Shown piece by piece: positions 46,599 to 56,579 of a DNA stretch of 64,000 bases. The stretch comes from SR-FBR-E99 sp963732365. GTDB lineage: Bacteria > Bacteroidota > Bacteroidia > Bacteroidales > VadinHA17. The DNA lies in assembly GCA_963732365.1 (NCBI GenBank), contig CAVSZC010000004.1, forward strand, positions 62,001-126,000, read 5' to 3'. Below the pieces are notes generated by a model. The model ran no database searches and was not told where the DNA came from. It worked only from the letters and a program-made list of their open reading frames with translations. Numbering within the stretch: position 1 is the stretch's first letter; every line of letters begins with the position of its first letter. The position numbers were made by a program, and so were the translations under genes.

Positions 46599-47326
46599 AT
46601 TTTTTTGAGTTTTAAGAATATGAGAATTACATGCCAGAAGAATGTCATCTGGTTCTTAATGTTTCTTTTAAATATCTCCGGCCTGAACAATATCCGGATA
46701 AACCACCCAAGCTTGAGCTTAAACCATATCGGAGCTATTGGCTTCTGTGTACCTGCAAACCAGTCAAAAACATTCCCTATACAAATAGCCAGACCCGCAT
46801 CAAGATACTTCTTGCTACTAATTGCCCATTTCTCCTGTTTAGGACAAGTCATGCCAATAAAAACTATATCTGGTTTGAAAGTATTGATCTTCTCAAATAT
46901 GGCAATATTATCATTTTCGTCAAATTGTGGTTTGAAGGGCGGTGAATAATAGTCTAAAATAACATCAGAATACTCAGCAGCCGCTCTCTTCTTTATCCTA
47001 TAAAGCGTTTGCTCTGTAGAGCCTAAAAAGAAAACACGACCCTTCTCCGTTTGTGCCCGCATCATAAAATGACTAAATACGTCGGGACCCTGATTCGCTT
47101 TAATATTCTTTCCTCTTAGCAATAATGAAGCTATTGCAAAGTAAACGCCATCAAGAACCAGATAGTCAGCAGTCTTTAACGCACTATCAAATTCCTTATC
47201 CTTGGTCGCTATTCCATAAGAGTTCGGGCTGATGGTATTGATTACATTGCACTTCTCATTACGGAGAGGAATATGACTCAAAGAATCAGAATAAACACGG
47301 TAATTAAGAACTTCTACATAATTCAT
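46595..47326 (-). CDS. WecG/TagA/CpsF family glycosyltransferase
   Basis: A 243-residue member of the GT26 family. GPDVFSHFMMRA, FFLGSTEQTLYRIKKRAA and GMTCPKQEKW are the conserved blocks, and the C-terminus is rich in basic and aromatic residues that attach to the membrane. Relatives transfer ManNAc or ManNAcA to undecaprenyl-diphospho-GlcNAc. With UDP-GlcNAc 2-epimerase in the same train, ManNAc (or a derivative) as the second sugar is a sensible prediction. Confidence 0.9.
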   Translation of the reverse strand: MNYVEVLNYRVYSDSLSHIPLRNEKCNVINTISPNSYGIATKDKEFDSALKTADYLVLDGVYFAIASLLLRGKNIKANQGPDVFSHFMMRAQTEKGRVFFLGSTEQTLYRIKKRAAAEYSDVILDYYSPPFKPQFDENDNIAIFEKINTFKPDIVFIGMTCPKQEKWAISSKKYLDAGLAICIGNVFDWFAGTQKPIAPIWFKLKLGWFIRILFRPEIFKRNIKNQMTFFWHVILIFLKLKKI

Positions 47327-47331
47327 ATATA

Positions 47332-48477
47332 TTAATTAACAATGGTTAGTTTCTTAATTGCTGATGTAAAACAACTGACCATACTATTTACATTGCTCTT
47401 GTTGACAATTATCTGGTATGCATTCTCAGACATCTTAGTCATTTTTGCCGGATCTTCAAGAATTCTTCTTTCCATCGCAGCAGTGAGGGAAATAAGGCTG
47501 CCTGATTCAAACCTATAGCCTGTCTGCCCATCAATAACAAGATCATCCTCTGTACCGTCCGCCTTGCTGACAATACAGGTCTTTCTCCAGAACATCGCCT
47601 GGTTCAGAGCAAGCCCTCCTATCCCTGGTAACACTAAACAGTCAGCTGCCGCAAAGTATGCATCAACATCCTTTACAATCCTGCCAAGGTAAATAATTTT
47701 TTTATCGCCCACCTCTCTTAACAATTCTTCCATCTCGCTCCGGAAAGGGCCGTCTCCGATTATGAGTAACTTAATATTGTCGAATTTCTCGCGGAGTGCC
47801 GCAAATGCCTTTATCAACATGTCAATCCTTTTTTCCTTCAGGAGCCCTCCAACATAAATAAAACTGACAAAATTGTCAAGGTGGATGCTGTGTCTCACCT
47901 CGCGAGCTGCTTCAAGAATACGTACCTTGTCTTCAATCATTCCATCTATTTCAATGCCATTATAGCATGTCTCTATGATGGAATCATTGAATCCAAATCC
48001 TTTCACGTAATTGCTTGCCTTGGTGCTATAAGTCAGAAAATAGTCCGCTTTACGGAGGTATCTATGAACGAGCCAGTTCTTAAACCGGAGAAACATGCCG
48101 TGCGCTCTACCGGGGTCCCAGCCACAAGCCCATATTATAACTCTCTTCCCATTACATCTTGCCCACCGAAGTATCAAACGGTTCGACAAATCTCCAGCAA
48201 TTCCCTGCACGATTACAACATCGGGATTCAATTGAACAACAGCGCTGTACAAGCCGCGATTGTAAACCAGATCAAACGGAAACAACCTGAACTTATACTC
48301 TTTAAACGGTTTGCTGAGGAAAGGGGTATTACCCACAAAGCTAGGTCTGCCGCTTTCCTTTTTGCTATACCCATAATAAACACTTAGTCTGAAATCGGGA
48401 TCTGCATTTGAAAGCTTTTCATAAAATGTCAACCTGTAATGCTGAAGAATGGGTGTTACTAATACAATATTTGTCAT
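47332..48477 (-). CDS. Glycosyltransferase, GT4-like
   Basis: A 381-residue GT-B glycosyltransferase. The C-terminal nucleotide-sugar domain has FIYVGGLLKEKRIDMLIKAF, LLIIGDGPFRSEMEELL, YLGRIVKD and LPGIGGLALNQAMFW, where the usual EGxxxxxxE box reads GIGGLALNQA and lacks the first acidic residue. N-terminal helices with basic patches fit membrane association. It lies 5 bases before the TagA-like gene. Donor and acceptor unknown. Confidence 0.87.
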   Translation of the reverse strand: MTNIVLVTPILQHYRLTFYEKLSNADPDFRLSVYYGYSKKESGRPSFVGNTPFLSKPFKEYKFRLFPFDLVYNRGLYSAVVQLNPDVVIVQGIAGDLSNRLILRWARCNGKRVIIWACGWDPGRAHGMFLRFKNWLVHRYLRKADYFLTYSTKASNYVKGFGFNDSIIETCYNGIEIDGMIEDKVRILEAAREVRHSIHLDNFVSFIYVGGLLKEKRIDMLIKAFAALREKFDNIKLLIIGDGPFRSEMEELLREVGDKKIIYLGRIVKDVDAYFAAADCLVLPGIGGLALNQAMFWRKTCIVSKADGTEDDLVIDGQTGYRFESGSLISLTAAMERRILEDPAKMTKMSENAYQIIVNKSNVNSMVSCFTSAIKKLTIVN

Positions 48478-48504
48478 TCTTGTTGTCTATAAACAATGTG
48501 TCAC

Positions 48505-49521
48505 CTATAAAATCCCGGAACTTACTCTGGACAACTTATCTCCATATGATTCCCAGCTATTCTGAATGCAGAATCTTTTTGCATCATCAAGATAGTTAAA
48601 CGTGCTATGTTTCCTTTCATTATATATAGAAATAATATCATCAAAAGAGCTATATGTCGAAATAAAACTGAGTGACTTGAGATCCTTGAATGACCCTTTG
48701 TCTGGTCCAATAACTACTGATCCCATTCTAATCGAATCCATTAATGATCCTGAACTTAGAACTGAATCTGAATTATAAGTGAATAAAATAAACCTTGATT
48801 TGCCGGCCAATTGAGCGATCTGGTCGAAATCAAGGAATCTCTCTATGTAAACAATATTTCCAGTAGCAAGTTTTTTCACCTCTGTTCGGACTTTATCATT
48901 TAAGCATATTCCAGCAACAAGGATCCTCAACTCCTTCAATAATGAAGTTTTAGATGCATATCTTAAGAATTCAGTAACCCCCTTGTATGGATAGATAGTC
49001 CCCCAAATGAAGAAATCAAACTCCTTCTCCTGCTCACTCTTCTTGATGAGAACGCCATCCATAGGGTGTATTAAATACCTGGCTTTTTTGAGGCTGAGAG
49101 GAAATTCTCTTCTGATAAATTCAATTCCTTCATTTGAATGCGTTATAATCAGATCTGCTTCATTCATCATCCTTCTGAAAACAAAGCCAATCAATTTTCG
49201 CCTTTTGCTTTCATGAGAATAGATATTGTGAAGCACCCAAACTATCTTTTTGTCAAGGGCTTTTCTCAATAGTAGAAATAAGACCAAAAACAGGACCTGG
49301 AGTATTCCAAATCTCTTAACAGGAACATCTTCTATCCAGTTTAGAAAATATATGTCAGTAGCTGGAAGGAACTTGAAGAGATCCAAAATTCCAATCCTGT
49401 TAGGACTTTTGTTTATTATCACATGTTTATCAGAAAGTGCCGATTCCACATTGAGCATGTAAGGATTAGGTGAATCCAATGTTTTATAATCATTTTTTGG
49501 ATATAAGTATATCCTGCTCAT
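48505..49521 (-). CDS. Glycosyltransferase, GT-B fold
   Basis: A 338-residue protein with a hydrophobic patch near residues 75-90 (LFLVLFLLL). GT-B features are WVLHNIYSHES, IITHSNEGIEFI, FFIWGTIYPYKG and SRFILFTYNSDSVLSSGSLMDSI. It resembles GT4/GT1-like enzymes but is divergent. It sits within the minus-strand glycosyltransferase series, 27 bases from its downstream neighbour. Confidence 0.8.
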   Translation of the reverse strand: MSRIYLYPKNDYKTLDSPNPYMLNVESALSDKHVIINKSPNRIGILDLFKFLPATDIYFLNWIEDVPVKRFGILQVLFLVLFLLLRKALDKKIVWVLHNIYSHESKRRKLIGFVFRRMMNEADLIITHSNEGIEFIRREFPLSLKKARYLIHPMDGVLIKKSEQEKEFDFFIWGTIYPYKGVTEFLRYASKTSLLKELRILVAGICLNDKVRTEVKKLATGNIVYIERFLDFDQIAQLAGKSRFILFTYNSDSVLSSGSLMDSIRMGSVVIGPDKGSFKDLKSLSFISTYSSFDDIISIYNERKHSTFNYLDDAKRFCIQNSWESYGDKLSRVSSGIL

Positions 49522-49550
49522 GCCTTAATGTTTAAAAATCAACTATTAAG

Positions 49551-50585
49551 TTACGATTTCATTTGTTTACCGGGGATATTATCAAGTACCCTCCGGAGAT
49601 TGTTTACATTCCCTTCATACAGTGAAGGGTAATGCTTATAGAATAAGTTGAATACCTCCATGGGGGTTCTGTTCAGATCATAATTATCCCTTAATTGATT
49701 GATCCTTCTTACCAAATCCTCCCTTCCTGCATAAACAATAAAGCAGTCGGGGAGTGTTCCCTTCCCATGTATTTCAGGATTTTCATCCAACCTCCAGGAC
49801 ATAGGCCAGGCTGAATCTGGTGTAATAATATATGAACCACAAGCCAGGCATTCTGCAATGGGCATGCCGAATGCCTCATATGATTGCATGAAGAATATTG
49901 ACGCTCTTTTATAAATCTCTCTTATCTGTGATATGGTATATTCACCCTTAAGCTCAATATAATTTATCCTCAGTTCCTGAAGTACTTCTTTATGAAGGTC
50001 CTTATGAGCTTCGTTGCCGGGGAACGTATGATCTAAAACTGCCAGAAATTCCTTCTTTGATTCCGGGCGAAGTCCGGTACATTTAAGATTGAGCCCAATA
50101 TGGCTCCATGGAGGTTCCTGTTTGTTTCGCACCTCGGTAATGTCAGAAACTGAGAGATGCCAATCATATCTTTCAAAAAGTGAATGTCCGCCTTCTGTCA
50201 ACTTCTCAACCAGAGTCGGCGAATTGGCCAGATACTGAACAGCATAATACAGAACCGGTTTGTCACTGATCTTTCTTTTCAATTCATTAATATTGTATGT
50301 GTGCCGGTAGAAGGCAAATGGTGTGCAGGAACAGATAATGATTATGTTGGAATCCTTCAACTTTCTGAAAAACAGATAATCGCCAATCCAAAACAATGCC
50401 ATCATCATTACCCTCTTTGCTGAATTGAATCCATTTTCCTTTAACGATGTCAATCGTTGAACTGCATTAAGCCTGTAATAAATTTTCGCAGTATGTCCGG
50501 TATACTCGATTAATGGAGCCAGCGTTTCGGCAAGTACTCTTGGGCTTCTGTGTTGTGAAGTAGTAAGTAAGGCTATCTTAAGCAT
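49551..50585 (-). CDS. Glycosyltransferase, GT4-like
   Basis: A 344-residue GT-B protein starting MLKIALLTTSQHRSPR (ATG 50585). The longer frame to 50651 begins with TTG inside the upstream gene and is not preferred. ASIFFMQSYEAFGMPIAECLACGSYIITPD contains the EAFGMPIAE nucleotide-binding box of GT4 enzymes. The start is 7 bases after the stop of the upstream GT2 gene. Confidence 0.82.
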   Translation of the reverse strand: MLKIALLTTSQHRSPRVLAETLAPLIEYTGHTAKIYYRLNAVQRLTSLKENGFNSAKRVMMMALFWIGDYLFFRKLKDSNIIIICSCTPFAFYRHTYNINELKRKISDKPVLYYAVQYLANSPTLVEKLTEGGHSLFERYDWHLSVSDITEVRNKQEPPWSHIGLNLKCTGLRPESKKEFLAVLDHTFPGNEAHKDLHKEVLQELRINYIELKGEYTISQIREIYKRASIFFMQSYEAFGMPIAECLACGSYIITPDSAWPMSWRLDENPEIHGKGTLPDCFIVYAGREDLVRRINQLRDNYDLNRTPMEVFNLFYKHYPSLYEGNVNNLRRVLDNIPGKQMKS

Positions 50586-50592
50586 AGATTCA

Positions 50593-51498
50593 TTAATTTG
50601 AAAGTTTATAGAACCTGGTTTTTCTACCCAAAATGAATCCAAGTTCACCAATTGAATAGCTGATTTTAAATATACCTTTCAGCTTTTCGGCTTTACAGAA
50701 GAACAGGCAAGGCAGTAGAAGAAGAAATCCGTTTAGAAATCTTAATATCATTCGGGGGACCACTTCCCACTTGGAGAACTTGGGATTTATCAATGCTTTT
50801 ACTATTACCTTTGTATTGGCAGTTCTCACGGTTCTTCTTATGATATAGCGGATGGTAGTTCGCTCTTCTGGTATTATTTCATAGGAAATTGCATTGGGAT
50901 TCTTACGAATTATCCCCCCATTTAATGAAATCAGGTAGGTAAGATAAAAATCCTCTCCACCTGTAAAGTTGAGTTTCAGATTAAAAGGTCCGCTTATCTT
51001 ATCAAGCAGGTTTTTTCTGATTAACAAACATCCAGTTGCCGCCTGATTCAAAATAGTCCCATAAGGTTCGGAGTTCTCATTATGAAAAAATCTGACATAC
51101 TCCGCAACCTCCTTTTCAAATAATGGCGGAGTGATTCCGGAAACACCGTCAGAATTGAACTCACGTTGACACTTTAATAACTCATTCAGCCAGTTCGCAT
51201 CAACCACCTGATCATCATCAACAAAACAGCAGAAGTCGCAATTGCCTGCTTCCTTAACTGACCTGTTTCTCGCGAATGAGATACCTGGATTAGGCTCCAG
51301 ATGGTAACTTACCGGATACCGACTTTCTTTCGAGAATTCATTAACAATGCCAGCTGAGTATTGATCCAGGTCATTCTCAACTACAACCAAGTAGAGGAAA
51401 ACATCGGCTGGCAGAAGTATTTCATTAATGCTCTTCAATAATCCGCGCAATCCATCAGGTCTTTTCCTGGTAGAAATGCATACTGCTATACTAATCAT
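50593..51498 (-). CDS. Glycosyltransferase family 2
   Basis: A 301-residue GT-A enzyme. The N-terminus ISIAVCISTRKRPDGL, the FCCFVDDDQVVDANWL segment with the DDD metal motif, and GGEDFYLTYL (acidic acceptor box) are typical of GT2. A C-terminal hydrophobic segment (FLLLLPCLFFCK) may anchor it. ATG 51498 is preferred to the TTG at 51516. Confidence 0.88.
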   Translation of the reverse strand: MISIAVCISTRKRPDGLRGLLKSINEILLPADVFLYLVVVENDLDQYSAGIVNEFSKESRYPVSYHLEPNPGISFARNRSVKEAGNCDFCCFVDDDQVVDANWLNELLKCQREFNSDGVSGITPPLFEKEVAEYVRFFHNENSEPYGTILNQAATGCLLIRKNLLDKISGPFNLKLNFTGGEDFYLTYLISLNGGIIRKNPNAISYEIIPEERTTIRYIIRRTVRTANTKVIVKALINPKFSKWEVVPRMILRFLNGFLLLLPCLFFCKAEKLKGIFKISYSIGELGFILGRKTRFYKLSN

Positions 51499-51555
51499 AA
51501 ATAGTTGGCGGTTCAATTGACATAAACAGTGACTTTAAATGCGCTGAATATAATC

Positions 51556-52491
51556 TCAAGGTGAATACTGTTTTCTAATAATGAAAAGAATCTGATCAGC
51601 AAAAAAAGTCAATCCCTTATAAATTACTTTGATTATGTAACTCTTCCTGTTCTGAGTCAGATTGAAAATGACTTTTCTTACTATTATCAGATAAAGACAC
51701 AGGTTTCTTTCAAGCCACGGCAGATGAGGAAGAATTAATACCCTAGATCCTTCGTCCTTTGAGATTTGCGTACGGCTGAATATATTACCAATAGCATTCT
51801 CCTGTACAGAATTGCTGTGCTTCCTGTAATTAACTATATTCTCATCCACAAAGAAAAATATAACTCCGTTAGAAGTCAACCTAAGCCACATAGGTCGGTC
51901 GTCCCAATATAAGAATCTTTCATCAAAATAACCATAAGCCTCCAATAGACTCCTTTTTAACATAACTGTTGGAGCTGAGATAGGGCAAAATCTCAATAGA
52001 ATATTAAATTGTTCACTGGCCGTGGTCGATTCTCTGTTAAAATTCTGATCTTTCTGATCACCCCATTTCGCCAATAGAAGATTTCCCTCAGATTCGGATC
52101 CGTTGATCAGCATTCGGCCGTGTAAGGCAGATCTCTCCTCGGGATAGTCCTTATGGGCATCAGCTATGAGAATTTCAATAGCTTCCGGTAACAGAGAATC
52201 ATCTCCTGCCAATATCTTAATCCATTCTCCCTGGCTAACTTTAACCCCCCTGTTGATGTTTGTTGGAATACCAGTATTTCTTTCTGAACCTATTATCTCT
52301 GTTCTTATGAATCTCTTCTTGTTATCCTTAATCCATTCTCTGCAAAGTGCTATTGTATTATCAGTAGAGCAATCATCTGTCACGATCAATTCCAGGAAAG
52401 TGTAAGTCTGAGCTTTAACGCTGTCCAGAGCCTCAATAATGTATTCTTCAGAATTGTATGTTACAATTACTATGGAAACCAATTTTTTCAT
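51556..52491 (-). CDS. Glycosyltransferase family 2
   Basis: A 311-residue GT-A enzyme. VSIVIVTYNSEEYI, ELIVTDDCSTDNT, SERNTGIPTNINRG and KILAGDDSLLPEA are the usual nucleotide and metal-binding blocks. YFDERFLYWDDRPMW is the likely acceptor-side acidic motif. ATG 52491 is used, since the longer frame starts with TTG at 52503. It follows the flippase gene by about 30 bases. Confidence 0.9.
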   Translation of the reverse strand: MKKLVSIVIVTYNSEEYIIEALDSVKAQTYTFLELIVTDDCSTDNTIALCREWIKDNKKRFIRTEIIGSERNTGIPTNINRGVKVSQGEWIKILAGDDSLLPEAIEILIADAHKDYPEERSALHGRMLINGSESEGNLLLAKWGDQKDQNFNRESTTASEQFNILLRFCPISAPTVMLKRSLLEAYGYFDERFLYWDDRPMWLRLTSNGVIFFFVDENIVNYRKHSNSVQENAIGNIFSRTQISKDEGSRVLILPHLPWLERNLCLYLIIVRKVIFNLTQNRKSYIIKVIYKGLTFFADQILFIIRKQYSP

Positions 52492-52521
52492 CGGATTAGA
52501 CAATATTTGAGGTAAAGTGGG

Positions 52522-54012
52522 TTACTTTCGCTTTAATTGAGTACAGTACCTGCCTAATATTTCCCTGAGCCCCATTCTCTTTTCAAGTTCGGTAAATGAA
52601 TAAATGGTTGAAACCAAAATCAGGATTGATCCAAATATGTAGGTAAAAGGTGAATCCAGTATTTTCATGATCAGAAAACATCCTATCCCTATGCATATCT
52701 GAATCAATGCTATTCTATAGAACTGCCCATCAAAAGTAAAATTGAACTTAATATTGGCAATGATGAATACTTGTATGAAGTAGATGAAATAAGCTGCAAG
52801 GAATGATAAACCCATTCCATCCAAACCCGCAAGTTTATATCCTGCCACATTGAACAACAGAATATAAATATTTGCTGTAAGTTCATTCCAAAAGAACAAC
52901 CTCGAATCTCCCTTTGCCAGGAAAACATAGGCTATAGACCAGCTTATTGCTTTGAAATACATGCCAAGTGCAGCCCAATGAATCATACCATTTACCTCTA
53001 TGAATTTCTCCGAATAGAAAAGAACTATTACCCAATTGATGAAGATAAAGAAGATTGTCAGAATTGGGGATAAAATTAGAACAGCAACCTCAGCCTGTTG
53101 GTTAATAAGTGTGCCTGATTTAGCATTATCATTAGCCACTGATGAAAGCCTCGGATAGTAGTCTGTGCTCATTGAGCTGAACACCATTCCAACATAAGTA
53201 TTTATTATTGCGAACCCGGCATTAAACAATCCAACATCATTGATCCCTCCCTGTCTGTTAATAAAAATACGTATTATATATGAAGCCCCTAAAGACATTA
53301 ACCCGCTCAGACTTATTAATATCCCCATTCTGACCATGTCACTGCCTTCATGCACTAATATATGCCTGTTTATTTTAATTGGCTTTATTTTGAGCTTTCG
53401 TGAATAATACCATGACACTATCAGAGAAAATAAGCCGGAAAGAATTATTGCTGGAACTATGCCATCAATACCCCATAAGTAGTAAAGCGGAACCGTAATA
53501 AATAATCCTATTAATGAACCGAACACATTTGCCTTTGCCAGCATCTCCATTTTTCTTAACCCCTGAAGTACAACAAGCTGTCCGTTTGACAGCCGCTGGA
53601 AAAGAAGAGTAACAGAAAGCCAGATAAAGGCCAGAGTATAATCCTTATTCCCAAATGTAACCTGGCTGAGCCAAGGTGAAAGTATGGTTGTTAGTATAAG
53701 TCCGAATGTGCCAGTAAACCACACCAGCTTCCTCAGTACTGCAACTACGGTATATAATCTGGGTTCATTTTCTTCTGCGGAAGCTGTTGCAACATTCTTG
53801 ACAGCACTGGTTCCAATTCCAAGGCTGGTTAGTCTTCCAATAAAATCAAGCGTTGCAGTAAATAGTCCAGCAATACCCATGCCGGCTGGACCCAGAAGAA
53901 TGGCAATGAATTTGGATCTGACTACTGAAATGATAATATTTAGTAGCTGAACTCCGCCAAAAATGGATGTTGCCTTGAATATCTGCTGGTAGGATTTCTT
54001 CTTTTCAGTCAA
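52522..54012 (-). CDS. wzx: Wzx-type polysaccharide flippase (MOP superfamily)
   Basis: A 496-residue protein with about 12-14 hydrophobic segments and the N-terminal pattern KATSIFGGVQLLNIIISVVRSKFIA, then LGPAGMGIAGLF, of the O-antigen/teichoic acid exporter family. It should move undecaprenyl-linked repeat units to the periplasmic face. It overlaps the aminotransferase gene by 8 bases. A Wzx implies Wzy-dependent assembly, but no Wzy is evident in the window. Confidence 0.88.
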   Translation of the reverse strand: MTEKKKSYQQIFKATSIFGGVQLLNIIISVVRSKFIAILLGPAGMGIAGLFTATLDFIGRLTSLGIGTSAVKNVATASAEENEPRLYTVVAVLRKLVWFTGTFGLILTTILSPWLSQVTFGNKDYTLAFIWLSVTLLFQRLSNGQLVVLQGLRKMEMLAKANVFGSLIGLFITVPLYYLWGIDGIVPAIILSGLFSLIVSWYYSRKLKIKPIKINRHILVHEGSDMVRMGILISLSGLMSLGASYIIRIFINRQGGINDVGLFNAGFAIINTYVGMVFSSMSTDYYPRLSSVANDNAKSGTLINQQAEVAVLILSPILTIFFIFINWVIVLFYSEKFIEVNGMIHWAALGMYFKAISWSIAYVFLAKGDSRLFFWNELTANIYILLFNVAGYKLAGLDGMGLSFLAAYFIYFIQVFIIANIKFNFTFDGQFYRIALIQICIGIGCFLIMKILDSPFTYIFGSILILVSTIYSFTELEKRMGLREILGRYCTQLKRK

Positions 54013-55195
54013 TATTATAACTGTTCAGCGTTTCGACAATATATTCAACTTCTGCAGATGTAATTATCTGACTAATAGGCAGGCTAATAACTTGATTATG
54101 TATCATTTCTGTTACAGGCAACGACTGATCGTTAAACATCTCATATGCCTTCTGCTTGTGTGGGGGAATAGGGTAATGAATCAGCGTCTGAATACCTTTT
54201 TCATAAAGATATTGTTGTAATATATTACGATCCGGATGGCGGATGACAAATAGGTGCCATACATGCTGTAATTGACTCATTATCGACTTAATGATTTTAT
54301 CGGACTCTCTAAATGGTAATACTATTTGAGGGTTCGTAATATTGTCGCAATAGTGTTTAGCTACACTGCGGCGGTATTGATTGTCTGCATCAAGACGAGG
54401 CAATTTAATTCGTAGTATAGCAGCCTGAATCTCGTCAAGACGAGAGTTTAACCCTTGATAATCATTTACATATTTTTTTGAGGAGCCGTAGTTTGACATC
54501 GATCTTATGACCTTTGCCAAATCCCTATCATCAGTCGTTACGGCCCCTCCATCTCCCAAAGCTCCAAGGTTCTTTCCGGGATAAAAGCTGTGACCGGCAA
54601 CATGCCCAAGGGAGCCTGTTCGCTTGATAACTACTTCTCCTGAAGAAGTGTATTTTTCTGGAACTGAGAGTGAGTTTCCCTGAGTTATTATCTGAGCACC
54701 TGCGGATTGTGCATTGTCCTCAATTATCTTAAGATTATACCTTTTCGCTATCTCCTCGACTTTTTTTGACCAACAGGCCTGACCGTATAGATGAACAATT
54801 AACAGAGCCTTTGTGCGAGGTGTAATGGATTGTTCAATGAGAGATAAGTCAAGATTATAGGTTTCGATATCAGGTTCAACAAATACAGGCTTCAGGTGGT
54901 TGTCGGTTATTGCCAGTATAGTTGCTATATAAGTGTTAGCGGGTACAATCACCTCATCGCCTTCCCGCATTATGCCCATGGCGATGTAGGCTTTGAAAAT
55001 AAGCCTCAAAGCATCCAATCCGTTCGCTACACCAATACAATGACTTGTGCCAATAAATTTTGCATATTCCTTCTCGAATGATTCAACCTCTTCGCCAAGA
55101 ATGTAGAATCCTTTCCTGATTACCCGATTAACCGCAACAGAGAGTTCAGGATTATAGGTTTCTGTAATTCTTTTTAGGTCCAAAAACTCTATCAT
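54005..55195 (-). CDS. DegT/DnrJ/EryC1 sugar aminotransferase (FdtB/QdtB-like)
   Basis: A 396-residue PLP-dependent aminotransferase. GVANGLDALRL, EVIVPANTYIAT, EDNAQSAGAQ and HSFYPGKNLGALGDGGA, with Lys as the PLP-binding residue, are all canonical. With the FdtA-like ketoisomerases in the same train it fits the step that turns a dTDP-3-keto-6-deoxyhexose into the 3-amino sugar. Overlaps of 4 and 8 bases with its neighbours indicate tight coupling. Confidence 0.9.
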   Translation of the reverse strand: MIEFLDLKRITETYNPELSVAVNRVIRKGFYILGEEVESFEKEYAKFIGTSHCIGVANGLDALRLIFKAYIAMGIMREGDEVIVPANTYIATILAITDNHLKPVFVEPDIETYNLDLSLIEQSITPRTKALLIVHLYGQACWSKKVEEIAKRYNLKIIEDNAQSAGAQIITQGNSLSVPEKYTSSGEVVIKRTGSLGHVAGHSFYPGKNLGALGDGGAVTTDDRDLAKVIRSMSNYGSSKKYVNDYQGLNSRLDEIQAAILRIKLPRLDADNQYRRSVAKHYCDNITNPQIVLPFRESDKIIKSIMSQLQHVWHLFVIRHPDRNILQQYLYEKGIQTLIHYPIPPHKQKAYEMFNDQSLPVTEMIHNQVISLPISQIITSAEVEYIVETLNSYNID

Positions 55196-55641
55196 AATAT
55201 TTTACTCATTAATATTATCTTGCCATCCTGGTATTCATAAACGTAGCCCTGTTTTATATAAAGGGAGAGAGCCCTGCTATTTTCATTTACAACTTTAAGG
55301 TAAATATTTTTTAGCCCAATATCCCTAGCTTTAGCTTCAGCAAGAGAAATCATTTCACTACCTAAACCTTGCCCCCAAAATTTCTTTTCACCAATGTAAC
55401 CCCAGTATTCACAAGCCTTTTCGGTAATATTTTTCAATCCACAGGCACCTATGGGTATATTATCAGTTTCAACCCCCCATATTAAATAATCTGCTTTATG
55501 GTTAAGATTATTGAACCATAAGTTCTGATCCTCTTCAGTAAAAGGAATAGTATTGGTCATAAGGCGTATTTCCTCATCATTAAGCCAGTGCAATGAATTG
55601 CTTAAGAACCTACGTGTGAACTTTACAAGTTTAATTCTCAT
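55192..55641 (-). CDS. GNAT-family N-acetyltransferase
   Basis: A 149-residue acetyltransferase of the RimJ/RimL type. WGYIGEKKFWGQGLGSEM carries the acetyl-CoA loop and NENSRALSLYIKQGY is the usual C-terminal block. The start at 55641 overlaps the upstream stop by 1 base. The frame extends to 55707 but within the upstream gene. It may acetylate the amino sugar made by the aminotransferase, a job done by hexapeptide-repeat FdtC/QdtC proteins in the known pathways. Confidence 0.82.
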   Translation of the reverse strand: MRIKLVKFTRRFLSNSLHWLNDEEIRLMTNTIPFTEEDQNLWFNNLNHKADYLIWGVETDNIPIGACGLKNITEKACEYWGYIGEKKFWGQGLGSEMISLAEAKARDIGLKNIYLKVVNENSRALSLYIKQGYVYEYQDGKIILMSKIL

Positions 55642-56579
55642 CACAAGTTCTGGGAGAAAGTTAGCTTTGTCGAAATCTCGCAACCTATCCCTTCTTTGAA
55701 TTCGCAAAGACCATAATTGGGGATAGAGTCCGAACTGGCTGGACCAATGTCGATTATCTTTTTGCCAACAAGTTTATAATATTCAAACAGCTTGAATGAG
55801 AGGTAATTCATCACTCTCAAATCGTTAGCGCCTGGCAAGTCTCCCCAAAAAATCATTTGCACTATTTCTGTCTGAATATGGAAGACTACAGCGGACGCGA
55901 CAGCCAAATGGTTTATTGATAAAGCCAGGAAAAAATCAGTCTGAATTATTTTTGAGGTTTCCATTACCCTCTGCCAGGACATATGCAAAGGATAGCCTTT
56001 GGCTTCCCGGTTTTTAATGATTATCTGGAAGGCTGTCTCCTTATCCTTATCTTCCTCACACTTTTTAAAAATGAGATTTGCCCGTTCTGCGTTTCTCAGA
56101 TTTCTTCTCGCGTTATCCCAGATTCGACTATAATAACTGTCATCAAAGCTGTCTAGATTTAACGAGTAATTCAAGTCGACTTTATTTAGATCATAATTGC
56201 CCCTAAATAAGCAATTAATAAGTTTTGAAATGAAGCTTTCATCATATATAGCTGGTGGCAAGGTAATGTGGATAGATTCAATCCCGTTACTAGGAGCCCA
56301 TTTTTTCAACAATTCAAGAGCTGCATCTATATAATTCAGTTTAATACCTTCTCCAAAGTATGTAAACCCCCCATATGGCGCCGAAAATGGTGAACTGAAA
56401 ATATTTCCCTGTTTCCCCCCAATTAATCCAAGACGATACTTCCCCTCCTTAAAGAGTAAATAGTATATTTCTTTGCAGCGATCTTTGTTAAGTTCATTAA
56501 ATGCAGCTGTGCCAAATGCATAGTAAGGTTTTGAGATTATCCTGCTATATTCATCAGCTGTTACCTGAATGATTTCCAT
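55641..56579 (-). CDS. FemAB/GNAT-like acyltransferase
   Basis: A 312-residue protein that looks like a double-GNAT FemAB-type enzyme. NARRNLRNAERANL near residue 158 and AFQIIIKNREAKGYPL are typical of the family, and the C-terminal half has ASAVVFHIQTEIVQMIFWGD. FemAB-like proteins occur in exosortase-linked exopolysaccharide loci, where their function is not established. It overlaps the ketoisomerase gene by 19 bases. It might transfer an amino-acyl group to a sugar of this polymer. Confidence 0.75.
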   Translation of the reverse strand: MEIIQVTADEYSRIISKPYYAFGTAAFNELNKDRCKEIYYLLFKEGKYRLGLIGGKQGNIFSSPFSAPYGGFTYFGEGIKLNYIDAALELLKKWAPSNGIESIHITLPPAIYDESFISKLINCLFRGNYDLNKVDLNYSLNLDSFDDSYYSRIWDNARRNLRNAERANLIFKKCEEDKDKETAFQIIIKNREAKGYPLHMSWQRVMETSKIIQTDFFLALSINHLAVASAVVFHIQTEIVQMIFWGDLPGANDLRVMNYLSFKLFEYYKLVGKKIIDIGPASSDSIPNYGLCEFKEGIGCEISTKLTFSQNL